A stretch of 64,000 bases of DNA, taken from contig NZ_JAJIRO010000006.1 of NCBI RefSeq assembly GCF_025717535.1, forward strand, positions 186,001-250,000. The letters run 5' to 3'. A program made the translations under genes and the position numbers. This document shows, piece after piece, positions 37,234 to 46,758 of the stretch; the first letter of the stretch is position 1; the number at the start of each line of letters is the position of its first letter. The notes beneath the pieces were generated by a model that saw only the letters and a list, made by a program, of their open reading frames with translations, searched no databases and had not been told where the DNA came from. The stretch is from Paucibacter sp. Y2R2-4 (GTDB taxonomy: Bacteria > Pseudomonadota > Gammaproteobacteria > Burkholderiales > Burkholderiaceae_C).

Positions 37234-37637
37234 TTGCTTAGCTTGATTCGAAGTGGGGTGTGTTTGTGTCTTGCGTTTTCCGTGGTGCCTGGGTGAGGAG
37301 CGCAGGGTTTGGCGGGCGGCGCGAAGCGCCTTCAAGCACTGGCTTCGCGCCCCTTGTTTGAACGCAGCGTAGCGCAGTGAGTTGGGCGCGGCCCTGCGAA
37401 CTTGAGCACCACAGCGGACCCGAAGGGCCATGCGGCAGGGTCGGTTTCTTTACCTTCTTTCTTGGCCGACCAAGAAAGAAGGTCGCCCGCCGGGGCGAAA
37501 ACCGGAGGTTTCGCCGAAGGCAAATCCCGGCACGGTCTTTGATGGTTGGCGATGTGTCAGCGAAGCCCCGGCGCTATCCAGGGCATGAATGAAGATCAAC
37601 CCGGATCGATATCCGAGTGAAGTAGGAGACAAACAGA
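37234..37637. other. Gene-free segment holding the right inverted repeat and the liuD leader
   Basis: It contains the right repeat arm (37284-37505) and about 130 bp before liuD. A promoter for liuDE must lie here if the island separates it from the upstream operon, but I cannot point to clear -35/-10 boxes. Confidence 0.55.
37284..37505 (-). repeat. Right arm of long inverted repeat
   Basis: Reverse complement is similar along its length to 36351-36570. It includes the hairpin ACCTTCTTTCTTGG-CCGA-CCAAGAAAGAAGGT at 37452-37483. Confidence 0.8.
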
Positions 37638-39638
37638 ATGTTCAAGAAAATCCTCATCGCCAACCGCGGCGAAATCGCCTGCCGCGTTGCCGCAACGGCA
37701 AAACGCATCGGCGTCAAAACCGTCGCCGTCTATTCCGAAGCCGACGCCAAAGCCAAGCATGTGCAGGCTTGCGATGAGGCGGTCTTGATCGGTGGCTCAG
37801 CGCCACGTGACTCTTACTTGCAATGGCAGCGCATCATCGATGCGGCCAAGGCGACCGGCGCCGAAGCGGTGCACCCGGGTTATGGCTTCTTGAGCGAGAA
37901 CGAAGAATTTGCACAGGCTTGCGCGGCCAACGGCTTGGTCTTCATCGGCCCGCCGGCCAGCGCGATTCAGGCCATGGGCTTGAAGGCCGAGTCCAAGCGC
38001 CTGATGGAAGCGGCCGGTGTGCCGCTGGTGCCAGGCTATCACGGCGCGGACCAAGATCCGGCGCTCTTGCGCGCTGAGGCCGATCGCATCGGTTACCCGG
38101 TGTTGATCAAGGCCAGCGCTGGCGGCGGCGGCAAGGGCATGCGGGCGGTGTTTGCCGCCGAGGAATTTGATGCGGCGCTGGCTTCTTGCAAGCGCGAGGC
38201 CATCAATAGCTTTGGTGATGATGCAGTGCTGATCGAGCGTTATGTGCAGCGCCCGCGCCATATCGAAATCCAAGTCTTTGGCGACAATTTTGGTGATTGC
38301 GTGTACCTGTTCGAGCGCGATTGCTCGGTGCAACGCCGCCACCAAAAGGTGTTGGAAGAAGCGCCGGCCCCCGGCATGACGGAAGAGCGCCGTGCCCAGA
38401 TGGGCGGCGCGGCGGTGGCGGCAGCCAAGGCGGTGGGCTACAGCGGCGCCGGTACCGTCGAGTTCATTTGTGAGCAGGACGGGCGTTTCTACTTCATGGA
38501 GATGAACACCCGCTTGCAGGTGGAGCATCCGGTCACCGAGGCCATCACTGGGCAAGACCTGGTCGAGTGGCAGTTGCGCGTGGCATCGGGCGAGCCCTTG
38601 CCCTTGAAGCAGGATGAACTGCGCATGCATGGCCATGCCATCGAGGCGCGTATCTGCGCCGAGAACCCGGACGCCGGCTTCCTGCCCGCCACCGGCGCGC
38701 TGAATGTGGCGCGCTGGCCTGAGCATGTGCAGTTTGAGCGGGGCGCGGTGCGCATCGACGCGGGCGTGGGCGAGGGCGATGCCATCAGCCCCTTCTACGA
38801 TTCGATGGTGGCCAAGCTGATTGTTTGGGGTGAAGACCGGGCTCAGGCCCTGGCGCGCTTGGATGCAGCGCTGCGCGACACCCACATCGTCGGCCTGCAA
38901 ACCAATGTGGCCTTCTTGCGCCGATGCGCGGCTACGGCCTCTTTTGCCAATGCCGATCTGGACACGGCCCTGATCGAGCGCGAGCGTGCTGCGCTGTTCG
39001 AGCAGCCCGGTCTGCCTTTGACCATCAGCGCCGCCGCCGTGGTGGCGCACACGCTGGCGGCTGAGGCCACGCTGCAGAGCAATGATCCCTGGAGCCGCCG
39101 CGACGGCTGGCGCATGTATGGCGCCTCGGCGCGTCGCTTCGATCTGGAGATTGCGGGCGTGCACCACGAGGTCTTGCTCTCGCGCCACCACCAAGGCGGC
39201 ATGCAGATCACGGTGGCGGGTGAGCCTATCGCTTTTGCCGTCAACTCGCGCAGCTTGGAGTCGCATGAGTTGCTCTTGTGCGAAGGCCTGGCGCAGCAGC
39301 GCGTCACCGTTAGCACTTATGCCGATGGCGAGGTGGTCGCGGTGTTCAGCGCCCAGGGCAGCAGCTTGGTGACCGAGATTGATGTGATCGCCCGCGCGGG
39401 TGACGGCCCCGCTGAAGGTGGCCGTTTGACCGCGCCCATGCCGGGCAAGCTGGTCAGCTTTTTGGCGCAGGTGGGCGATACGGTCACCAAGGGCCAGCCG
39501 CTTGCGGTGATGGAGGCCATGAAGATGGAGCACACCATCAGCGCGCCGCGTGATGGTGTGGTGGCCGAGTTGTTGTTTGCCGTGGGCGACCAAATCGCCG
39601 ATGGCGCGGAGCTGTTGCGTTTGCAAGCTGCGGCTTGA
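37638..39638 (+). CDS. liuD: Methylcrotonyl-CoA carboxylase, biotin-containing (alpha) subunit
   Basis: This 666-residue protein combines biotin carboxylase and biotin carrier. The N-terminus FKKILIANRGEIACRV and the ATP-grasp loop KASAGGGGKGMR carry the carboxylase; RHIEIQVFGD and FMEMNTRLQVEHPVTE are conserved. The C-terminal biotinyl domain has AVMEAMKMEH, with Lys in the MKM motif as the biotin attachment site. It works with LiuB. The ATG at 37638 follows TAGGAGAC. Geographically it is separated from liuB/liuC by bioAFDB and the repeat-flanked island. liuE follows 25 bp later. Confidence 0.93.
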   Translation: MFKKILIANRGEIACRVAATAKRIGVKTVAVYSEADAKAKHVQACDEAVLIGGSAPRDSYLQWQRIIDAAKATGAEAVHPGYGFLSENEEFAQACAANGLVFIGPPASAIQAMGLKAESKRLMEAAGVPLVPGYHGADQDPALLRAEADRIGYPVLIKASAGGGGKGMRAVFAAEEFDAALASCKREAINSFGDDAVLIERYVQRPRHIEIQVFGDNFGDCVYLFERDCSVQRRHQKVLEEAPAPGMTEERRAQMGGAAVAAAKAVGYSGAGTVEFICEQDGRFYFMEMNTRLQVEHPVTEAITGQDLVEWQLRVASGEPLPLKQDELRMHGHAIEARICAENPDAGFLPATGALNVARWPEHVQFERGAVRIDAGVGEGDAISPFYDSMVAKLIVWGEDRAQALARLDAALRDTHIVGLQTNVAFLRRCAATASFANADLDTALIERERAALFEQPGLPLTISAAAVVAHTLAAEATLQSNDPWSRRDGWRMYGASARRFDLEIAGVHHEVLLSRHHQGGMQITVAGEPIAFAVNSRSLESHELLLCEGLAQQRVTVSTYADGEVVAVFSAQGSSLVTEIDVIARAGDGPAEGGRLTAPMPGKLVSFLAQVGDTVTKGQPLAVMEAMKMEHTISAPRDGVVAELLFAVGDQIADGAELLRLQAAA

Positions 39639-39663
39639 TCAGGCCGAAACAAGGAGACCCCCG

Positions 39664-40578
39664 ATGAATCACTTGCCCAGCCGTGTCACTCTGGTCGATG
39701 TAGGCCCGCGTGACGGCCTGCAAAACGAGAAAGAGCCGGTCGCAACAGAGCACAAGGCCCAGCTGGTGCACATGCTGCAAGCGGCAGGCCTGAAGGAGAT
39801 CGAGGTCACCAGTTTTGTGTCGCCCAAATGGGTGCCGCAGATGGCCGACAACGTGGCGGTGATGGCCGCCATCGAGCGCCAGCCCGGCGTGCGCTATGCG
39901 GTGCTAACGCCCAATATGAAGGGGCTGGAGGCGGCGATTCCAACCCGACCGGATGAGATCGTGGTCTTCGCCGCCGCCAGCGAGGCCTTCAGCCAGAAGA
40001 ACATCAACTGCTCCATCGCCGAGAGCATCGAGCGCTTCGCCCCGGTGGTGGAGGCGGCCAAGGCTGCAGGCATCAAGGTGCGTGGCGCTCTGTCTTGTGC
40101 GGTCGGCTGCCCTTACGAGGGCGATATCAGCGCCGATCAGGTCGAGCGCGTGGTGCGTTTGATGAAGGACATTGGTGTTGAACACCTGGGCGTGGCCGAC
40201 ACCATCGGCGTTGGCACGCCGCGCAAGGTGCAGGCTGCGATGGAGCGGGCGCTCAAGCATTACCCCTTGGTGGAAGTGAGCGGCCATTTCCACGATACCT
40301 ACGGCCAGGCGCTGGCCAATATCTATGCCTGCCTGGAGTTGGGTGTGCACCAGTTCGACACCAGCGTGGCCGGCCTCGGCGGCTGCCCCTATGCCAAGGG
40401 CGCCACCGGCAATGTGGCCAGCGAGGATGTGGTCTTCATGCTCAATGGTCTGGGCATTGAGACCGGCATCGATCTCGACAAACTGGTCGACGCCGGCGCT
40501 TTTATCTCCGGCGTACTCGGTCGTTTGCCGGTCTCGCGCGTGGGCCGGGCGCTGCTGGCCAAACGGGCAGCGGCCTAA
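39664..40578 (+). CDS. liuE: Hydroxymethylglutaryl-CoA lyase
   Basis: This 304-residue TIM-barrel lyase cleaves HMG-CoA to acetyl-CoA and acetoacetate, the last step of leucine degradation. Motifs are VDVGPRDGLQNE at the N-terminus, SFVSPKWVPQMAD, GHFHDTYGQAL with metal-binding His residues, and GLGGCPYAKGATGNVASEDV with the catalytic Cys. AAGGAG lies upstream of ATG 39664. It is convergent with the dienelactone-hydrolase-like gene. Confidence 0.94.
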   Translation: MNHLPSRVTLVDVGPRDGLQNEKEPVATEHKAQLVHMLQAAGLKEIEVTSFVSPKWVPQMADNVAVMAAIERQPGVRYAVLTPNMKGLEAAIPTRPDEIVVFAAASEAFSQKNINCSIAESIERFAPVVEAAKAAGIKVRGALSCAVGCPYEGDISADQVERVVRLMKDIGVEHLGVADTIGVGTPRKVQAAMERALKHYPLVEVSGHFHDTYGQALANIYACLELGVHQFDTSVAGLGGCPYAKGATGNVASEDVVFMLNGLGIETGIDLDKLVDAGAFISGVLGRLPVSRVGRALLAKRAAA

Positions 40579-40583
40579 GAAGC

Positions 40584-41255
40584 TTAAGCCTGCAGGTGGC
40601 GACGCAAAAAGGCCAGGGTTCGCTCCCAGGCCAACTTGGCGCAGTCAGCATCAAACACCTCCGGACGCGCATCATTGAAAAAGCCGTGGTCAGCGGGATA
40701 ACGATACATTTCCGCTGAGTCCGGCAACTGGGCTTGCAGCGCGTCCGCCAGCGCAGGGGTGCACCAATCATCTTGGTCAGCGAAGTGACCCTGGAAGGGG
40801 ATCTTGATCAAGGCAGGGTTGGCGAGTGTGGCGGGAGCCAGGCCGTAAAAGCAGCTGGCGGCGCTCAGGGCCGGCAAGTGCACGGCGGCGGCAATGGTCA
40901 GCGCCCCGCCCATGCAAAAGCCGCTGACGCCAACTTTGCTGCAGTGCTGCAGCAGAAAGTTCAGCGCACCAGCCAGGTCCTGGTGGGTGGCATCGGCAAA
41001 GTCGAGGTTTTGCTTCAGGTGCGTGGCTTCGTCGGCAGTATTGGCCTGGCGGCCGCGGTACAGATCCGGCGCCAAGGTGGTGAAGCCGGCGGCGGCATAA
41101 CGCTCAGCCACATCGCAGATGTGTGAGTTTAGCCCCCACCATTCCTGAATCAGGATCAGGCCGGGGCGTTTCAGGCCATCGGTGCTTGTGGCTTCGGCCA
41201 GATAGGCTTGGCTGAGCGCGCCGTCCGGGCGTTGGTAGTCGATCATTCGTCCCAA
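40584..41255 (-). CDS. Dienelactone hydrolase family protein
   Basis: This 223-residue alpha/beta hydrolase has a cysteine nucleophile (GFCMGG), the acid in ADQDDW and the His in ADHGFFN. LIQEWWGLN is a family signature carrying Glu near the active site. The physiological substrate is unknown. The favoured start is TTG at 41253-41255, since GGAGG lies eight bases upstream; ATG at 41244-41246 would leave the ribosome site 17 bases away. It is likely monocistronic, 49 bp downstream of the phosphofructokinase gene on the same strand. Confidence 0.88.
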   Translation of the reverse strand: MGRMIDYQRPDGALSQAYLAEATSTDGLKRPGLILIQEWWGLNSHICDVAERYAAAGFTTLAPDLYRGRQANTADEATHLKQNLDFADATHQDLAGALNFLLQHCSKVGVSGFCMGGALTIAAAVHLPALSAASCFYGLAPATLANPALIKIPFQGHFADQDDWCTPALADALQAQLPDSAEMYRYPADHGFFNDARPEVFDADCAKLAWERTLAFLRRHLQA

Positions 41256-41304
41256 TTGCAGATCCTCCGCTTCGATTTCGCTTGTGTGAATTGCTGTCCT
41301 TCTC

Positions 41305-42522
41305 TCAACCCGGATTCAAGACCTTGGCCACGGGGTTGGGCCGCAAGCGGAAGGCGTCAGGCATGCCCGATCCCAGCAGCGGGCGCAGATAAAGCCGGAA
41401 GGCATCGGTCACATCGGTGCCGCTGGCGCTGATGAACTCGTCTTCCATCACGCGGGTTTTGCCGGCCACCGCCTCCAGCGGCAGCAGCGCATAGTCCACG
41501 GAGTAAGTGCCGCTGCGCTGGATGGCCACCGAGCCGTCGCGCCCCGCGTGGAAGGCGAACTGCACCGCTTTCTCACCGACCTCACGGGCCTCGCGCTGGT
41601 CCACATCGGAGACGCAGCCGATGAAGCTGCGCTGCAAATAGCCAAAAGTGTCGCCGCGCACCCGTTTGATGCCCAGCTTGGATTTGATTTCTTCGCAGAG
41701 CAGATCGGCGAGCGCGCCGTTGCCCGAGAGTTGCACATTGCCGTGGGCATCATGCTCCAGGTCTTTGGCCAACTGCGCCGCAATGGCTTGGCCGGAAGCG
41801 TCATGAATGCCTTCAGAGACAGCGATGACGCAGCGGCCGTGGCGCTCGTACATGGTCTTCACATCGGCCAGGAACTGCGGGAGATCGAAAACGCGTTCGG
41901 GCAGGTAGATCAGATGCGGGCCGTCATCGGCAAACTTTTTGCCCAAAGCGGAGGCGGCGGTCAGAAAGCCGGCGTGCCGGCCCATCACCACGCCCACATA
42001 GACGCCGGGCAGGGCCGCGTTGTCGAGATTGGCGCCCGCAAAGGCCTGGGCCACGAAGCGGGCCGCCGAGGGGAAGCCGGGCGTGTGGTCATTGCCGACC
42101 AGGTCGTTGTCTATGGTCTTGGGGATGTGGATGCAGCGCAGCGGATAGGCGGCGGCTGCCGCCTCTTCGCTGACGATGCGTACCGTGTCGGAGGAGTCGT
42201 TGCCGCCGATGTAGAAAAAGTGGGTGATGCCATGGGCTTGCAGCACCTTGAAGATCTTGTGGCAGTAGGCGGCATCCGGCTTGTCGCGGGTGGAGCCCAG
42301 GGCAGAGGAGGGCGTCTGGGCGACCAACTCGAGGTTGTGGCTGGTTTCCTGGGTCAGGTCGACAAAGTCCTCGTTGATGATGCCGCGCACCCCGTGGCGC
42401 GCACCGTAGACCAGGCCGACCCGGTGCTGCCGCCGCGCCTCCAGCACGACGCCGACCAAGGATTGATTGATGACGGCGGTGGGGCCGCCGCCCTGTGCGA
42501 CAAGAATCTTGCAGCTCGACAT
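41305..42522 (-). CDS. Phosphofructokinase, probably diphosphate-dependent
   Basis: This is a 405-residue member of the PfkA superfamily. VAQGGGPTAVINQSL is the N-terminal phosphate loop, FFYIGGNDSSDT replaces the ATP-type GGDGS, and PKTIDNDLVGNDHTPGF has the catalytic Asp. The Asn-Asp pair in the donor-binding loop and the length over 400 residues fit diphosphate-dependent enzymes rather than ATP-dependent PfkA, but donor choice needs assay. AGGAG lies upstream of ATG 42522. Divergent from alanine dehydrogenase. Confidence 0.85.
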   Translation of the reverse strand: MSSCKILVAQGGGPTAVINQSLVGVVLEARRQHRVGLVYGARHGVRGIINEDFVDLTQETSHNLELVAQTPSSALGSTRDKPDAAYCHKIFKVLQAHGITHFFYIGGNDSSDTVRIVSEEAAAAAYPLRCIHIPKTIDNDLVGNDHTPGFPSAARFVAQAFAGANLDNAALPGVYVGVVMGRHAGFLTAASALGKKFADDGPHLIYLPERVFDLPQFLADVKTMYERHGRCVIAVSEGIHDASGQAIAAQLAKDLEHDAHGNVQLSGNGALADLLCEEIKSKLGIKRVRGDTFGYLQRSFIGCVSDVDQREAREVGEKAVQFAFHAGRDGSVAIQRSGTYSVDYALLPLEAVAGKTRVMEDEFISASGTDVTDAFRLYLRPLLGSGMPDAFRLRPNPVAKVLNPG

Positions 42523-42703
42523 GGGGGCTCCTGTTGGCTTTTGGGTGCGTGGTGATTGTGGCTTAGCAATCGCGTCCGAGGTGACGCAGCATAAGAGAAT
42601 CTAATGGCGCTGAAGTGTCTTGAATCTTGCTTGCATGCCCGCCGCGATGGTCGTACAACCAAGGCCACCACAACAAGGCTTGTACAAGCCACGGAGACCT
42701 GCC

Positions 42704-43819
42704 ATGAAGATCGGATGCCCGAAGGAAATCAAGAATCATGAGTACCGCGTCGGCTTGACGCCAGCCAGTGTGCGCGAGATGACTTCGCGCGGCCATCAGG
42801 TGCTGGTGCAGACCGGCGCCGGTGCGGCGATTGGCCTGCTGGACGAGCATTACGTGGCGGCCGGTGCCAGCATTGCACCCGATGCAGCCAGCGTGTTTGC
42901 CCAGGCCGAAATGATCGTCAAGGTCAAAGAGCCGCAGCCGCAGGAATGCGCCATGCTGCGCGAGGGGCAGATTCTCTATACCTACCTGCATCTGGCGCCG
43001 GACCCGGAGCAAACGGCAGCGCTGGTCAAGTCCAAGGCGATTTGCATTGCCTATGAAACCGTCACCGGCCCCGGCGGCGGCCTGCCCTTGCTGGCGCCAA
43101 TGAGCGAGGTGGCGGGGCGCATGTCCATCCAGGCCGGTGCGGCTCACTTAGAGAAGAGCAAGGGCGGCATGGGCGTCTTGCTGGGCGGGGTGCCAGGTGT
43201 TGCCCCTGCGCATGTGGTGATCATCGGCGCCGGCGTGGTCGGCACCCATGCGCTGCAGATGGCTGTGGGTCTCGGCGCGCGGGTGACGGTGTTGGACAAG
43301 AGCGTGGACCGTCTGCGTCAGCTCGATCTGGTGTTCGGCAACCGCATCAGCACGCTGTACTCGAATGTGCAAAGCGTGGAGGAATCGGTGCTGGCAGCGG
43401 ACCTGGTCATCGGCGGCGTGCTGATCCCTGGAGCGGCGGCGCCCAAGCTGGTGACCCGCAATATGGTCTCGCGCATGAAGAAGGGCGCGGTGGTGGTGGA
43501 TGTGGCCATCGATCAAGGCGGCTGCTTTGAAACCTCGCATGCCACCACCCATGCCGACCCGACTTTTGTGGTGGACGGTGTAGTGCATTACTGCGTGGCC
43601 AATATGCCGGGCGCCGTGGCGCGCACCTCCACCTTCGCGCTCAATAACGCCACGATTGCGCATGCCGTCGCTCTGGCCGACAAGGGCTGGCGTCAGGCCT
43701 TGAATGACAGCCCCTATTTGTGCTCGGGCCTGAATGTTGCGCTGGGGCAGGTGACTTACGAAGCCGTCGCCCGCGATTTGGGCTATGAGTATGTGCCCGC
43801 GGAAAGTCTGCTGGACTGA
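42704..43819 (+). CDS. ald: Alanine dehydrogenase
   Basis: This 371-residue NAD-dependent enzyme interconverts L-alanine and pyruvate plus ammonia. [20 protein letters not shown] at the N-terminus, the Rossmann loop [29 protein letters not shown] and [11 protein letters not shown] are hallmarks. ATG 42704 follows GGAGACCTGCC. Full length for the family. Upstream in-frame codons are discarded. Confidence 0.95.
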   Translation: MKIGCPKEIKNHEYRVGLTPASVREMTSRGHQVLVQTGAGAAIGLLDEHYVAAGASIAPDAASVFAQAEMIVKVKEPQPQECAMLREGQILYTYLHLAPDPEQTAALVKSKAICIAYETVTGPGGGLPLLAPMSEVAGRMSIQAGAAHLEKSKGGMGVLLGGVPGVAPAHVVIIGAGVVGTHALQMAVGLGARVTVLDKSVDRLRQLDLVFGNRISTLYSNVQSVEESVLAADLVIGGVLIPGAAAPKLVTRNMVSRMKKGAVVVDVAIDQGGCFETSHATTHADPTFVVDGVVHYCVANMPGAVARTSTFALNNATIAHAVALADKGWRQALNDSPYLCSGLNVALGQVTYEAVARDLGYEYVPAESLLD

Positions 43820-43941
43820 GCGACAGACCTTGTGAGATGCAGGGTTTGGGATTGCCGCCGACGCTATTGATGTGGATCATGGCGTCGGCACTCAAAAGCC
43901 TTAGTGTTGAAGTTCCCTCAAGCCTTGCCTAGGAGAAAACC

Positions 43942-44253
43942 ATGTCTGATCTGAGCCAGTCCCAAAAAGATCGCCTGATGAAGGATTTGCACTCGGTGGT
44001 TGCCGAGGCCGAAGGCCTGCTGCGCGCCACCGCCGGCCAAGCCGGTGAGGGCGCCTCGGAGTTGCGCGCCAAGGTGCAGGCGAGCCTTGACCGGGCCAAA
44101 CACAATTTGGCCGATCTGCAAGATGCTGCGCTTGAGAAAGCCAAGGCGGCCGGCCGCGCCACCGATGCCTATGTGCATGAGAACCCTTGGCAGTCCATGG
44201 GTGTGGCTGCCGGCGTGGGCCTGCTGCTGGGCTTGTTGATCAGCCGTCGCTAA
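43942..44253 (+). CDS. YqjD/ElaB-type DUF883 membrane-anchored protein
   Basis: This 103-residue protein has an amphipathic helical body and a C-terminal glycine-rich transmembrane helix ending in Arg (GVAAGVGLLLGLLISRR). The family includes E. coli YqjD and ElaB, inner-membrane proteins that bind stationary-phase ribosomes through the N-terminal part. AGGAG precedes ATG 43942. Its usual partners yqjE and yqjK lie 2.5 kb further on, past an opposing gene. Confidence 0.85.
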   Translation: MSDLSQSQKDRLMKDLHSVVAEAEGLLRATAGQAGEGASELRAKVQASLDRAKHNLADLQDAALEKAKAAGRATDAYVHENPWQSMGVAAGVGLLLGLLISRR

Positions 44254-44319
44254 AGCCTGCAAGGCCTGCAAAGCCAAGACCCGGCCGCGAGCTCGGGCAC
44301 TTGCCAAGGTCTGATTCGC

Positions 44320-46572
44320 TTACTCTTTACTGCCTTGGGGCAGAGCCATCCAGCGCTCCAGCTGATCGGCAGGCATCGGCCGGGCGAAAAGATAACCCTG
44401 ACCTTCATGGCAGCCGAGGCCGAGCAGCAACTGGCGTTGCTCTTCGGTCTCGATGCCCTCGGCGATCACGGTCAGGCCCAGGCCACGGCCGAGATTGATG
44501 ACCATTTGTGCAATCGTCGAGCCGGCGCTGGACGTTTGAGCCTCGCGCACAAAGGCACGGTCGATCTTGAGTCGGTCCACATCCAATTGGCGCAGATGGC
44601 TCAAGGAAGAGAAGCCGGTACCAAAGTCGTCAATGGCGACCGTGATGCCCAGGCGCTTGATGTCCGCCAGCACATGCATCACCAGCTCGGTGTCTTCCAT
44701 GGCCATGGACTCGGTGATCTCCAACTCCAGATTGCGGCCTAGGACACCGATGTCGCGCATGGCTTGCGTCAACACCGAGATGAAATCCGGGTGGCGGAAC
44801 TGCGCCAGCGACACATTCACGCACATGCGGAAGTCGGCAAAGCCCAGCTCCAGCATCCGTTTGAGCTGGTGGCAGGCGGTGCGAAGTACAAACTCACCGA
44901 TGCTGATGATGAGGCCGGACTTTTCCGCCAGCGGGATGAACTGATCGGGCGGCACAAAGGTGCCTTCTTCGGTGCGCCAGCGCAGCAGCGCTTCGGCCCC
45001 CACAGTGTTGCCCGAGGGTAAATCCACCTGCGGCTGGTAGACCACGAAGAGGCGGTTTTCCTCGAAGCCGGCGCGCAGGCCCTTCAGCAACTTGAATCGT
45101 TCGCGTGCATCGGTGCCCATGGCGGGCGAGAAGTATTGCGAGGAGCCGCGGTGCTGTTGCTTGGCTTGCTTGAGGGCAATTTGTGCATCGAGCAGCAGCT
45201 CTGAGCCGACGGCCGCCGACTCGGTCAGCCGCACCAAGCCGGTGGTGGCGGACAGCTGCAAGCGCTCGCCCGACACATCAAAAGGCTCCAGGAATACATC
45301 GGCAATCGTCTCTGCGCAGACCTGCTCATTTGGGCCCAAGAGGCCAAAGGTGTCGGCGCCGACGCGGGCCATGGCGGTGCTCAAACCGAGTTTGGCCGCC
45401 AAACGCATCACCACGGCCTGCAAGACCTGGTCACCGAAGTGGTGACCGAAGGCATCATTGATGTCGGAGAAATCATCGATGTCGATCAGCGCCAAGGTCA
45501 CGCCGGCCGGGTCTTTCAGGTTCTTGTCGAGCAACTCCACAAAGCGGTTGCGGTTCGGCAGGTGCAGGAGCTGGTCGTTGTAGGCCTGGTCCAGCAGCTT
45601 GCTGTACAGCACCACATTTTCAAAACCGACCGAAATATTCGAGCAAAACGCGCGCAGCAGCTGCTGATCCATCGAGCTGAGCGTGCGGCCGACATCGACC
45701 AAGGCCGCCATCGGTCGGCCATTGGACAAACCGAAGTAGAGGCAAGTGCCGTCGTCGTAGAGGTTCTCTTTGAGCGTCAGGCAGCGTTGCAGGCGCTCAC
45801 GCACCGACTTGATCTGCACGGCCGACAGCGGGCTGTTGATCAGGCCGCTGTACTGGCCGGCGGCGGCAACAATGCGCACCTCGGCATCGGCATCATGTTC
45901 CACCTGAGCGCAGACCAAGCCTTCGGGCAGGATGCCCAGCATGGCGCAAAGCTGTGTGACCACGCCTTCCGCAAAGCGATGCAGGCCGCGCATGCCGCTC
46001 AGCTCGGTGCTGGCCTCGACGATCAACTCCAGGCCACGACGGTTCGCTTCCAGTGCACAAATCTGCTTGTAAGAGCGGATCGCTGCGGTCAGCACCGTGT
46101 AGAGCCGGGTTCGGGTCAGCTCGGACTTGGTCTTGTAGTCATTGATGTCGTAGGCCTGCACCGTTTCGATTTCGGGCGCATAGCCGGGCTGACCGGTGCG
46201 CAGCACGATGCGCACCGCACCTAGCTGAAGATCGGTGCGGATGAAGCGCACCAGCTGCAAGCCGGCGTCTTCGGATTCCATCACCACATCCAGCAGCACC
46301 ACCGCCAAGTCAGGCTCGGTGGCCAGCACTTGGCGGGCTTCGGCCGCAGAGGTGGCATGCAGAAAGCTCAGGGGCAGACCTTCGACCTGCAGACCTTGCA
46401 TCGCCAACTCAGTGGCTTTGTGTACGTCGCTGTCGTCGTCAACGATCAGGATGCGCCATGGCCGAATTTGATGGTCACCATCGGCATCGCCATGTTCCGG
46501 GCCATCTAAGAATTCCAGCAGATCATCATCACCCGACGGGTCGGGCAAAGCCGGACTGTTTGTCTCGCGCAT
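44320..46572 (-). CDS. Receiver-DUF3369-GGDEF-EAL protein, probable c-di-GMP phosphodiesterase
   Basis: This 750-residue protein starts with a receiver domain (LIVDDDSDVHKAT; phospho-acceptor Asp in VVLLDVVME; Lys in INDYKTKSEL). A DUF3369-like sensor region follows (about 170-330). The GGDEF domain has lost its catalytic motif (RVGADTFGLL in place of GGDEF). The EAL domain is intact (GAEALLRW, NVSLAQF, ELEITES, IDDFGTGFSSLS, KIDRAFV, EGIET). It should hydrolyse c-di-GMP on phosphorylation by an unknown kinase. Start ATG at 46570-46572 is preferred to the upstream TTG. It sits antisense between yqjD and yqjE. Confidence 0.9.
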   Translation of the reverse strand: MRETNSPALPDPSGDDDLLEFLDGPEHGDADGDHQIRPWRILIVDDDSDVHKATELAMQGLQVEGLPLSFLHATSAAEARQVLATEPDLAVVLLDVVMESEDAGLQLVRFIRTDLQLGAVRIVLRTGQPGYAPEIETVQAYDINDYKTKSELTRTRLYTVLTAAIRSYKQICALEANRRGLELIVEASTELSGMRGLHRFAEGVVTQLCAMLGILPEGLVCAQVEHDADAEVRIVAAAGQYSGLINSPLSAVQIKSVRERLQRCLTLKENLYDDGTCLYFGLSNGRPMAALVDVGRTLSSMDQQLLRAFCSNISVGFENVVLYSKLLDQAYNDQLLHLPNRNRFVELLDKNLKDPAGVTLALIDIDDFSDINDAFGHHFGDQVLQAVVMRLAAKLGLSTAMARVGADTFGLLGPNEQVCAETIADVFLEPFDVSGERLQLSATTGLVRLTESAAVGSELLLDAQIALKQAKQQHRGSSQYFSPAMGTDARERFKLLKGLRAGFEENRLFVVYQPQVDLPSGNTVGAEALLRWRTEEGTFVPPDQFIPLAEKSGLIISIGEFVLRTACHQLKRMLELGFADFRMCVNVSLAQFRHPDFISVLTQAMRDIGVLGRNLELEITESMAMEDTELVMHVLADIKRLGITVAIDDFGTGFSSLSHLRQLDVDRLKIDRAFVREAQTSSAGSTIAQMVINLGRGLGLTVIAEGIETEEQRQLLLGLGCHEGQGYLFARPMPADQLERWMALPQGSKE

Positions 46573-46758
46573 GAGGGGCCTGTGCTCCAGCCGATGAATT
46601 GACAATTGCGTAAGGGTATTGGATTGTGCACCGAGTCGCTATGCGCGCAATTGCCTATGTGGCGCGGATTGCGAAAGGATTGTTTGCGGTTATAGACGAT
46701 TTGCATCAGCATCGGTCTGGCAAACAGTGAGATAGAAACGAATTTCCGGGAGGACGGG

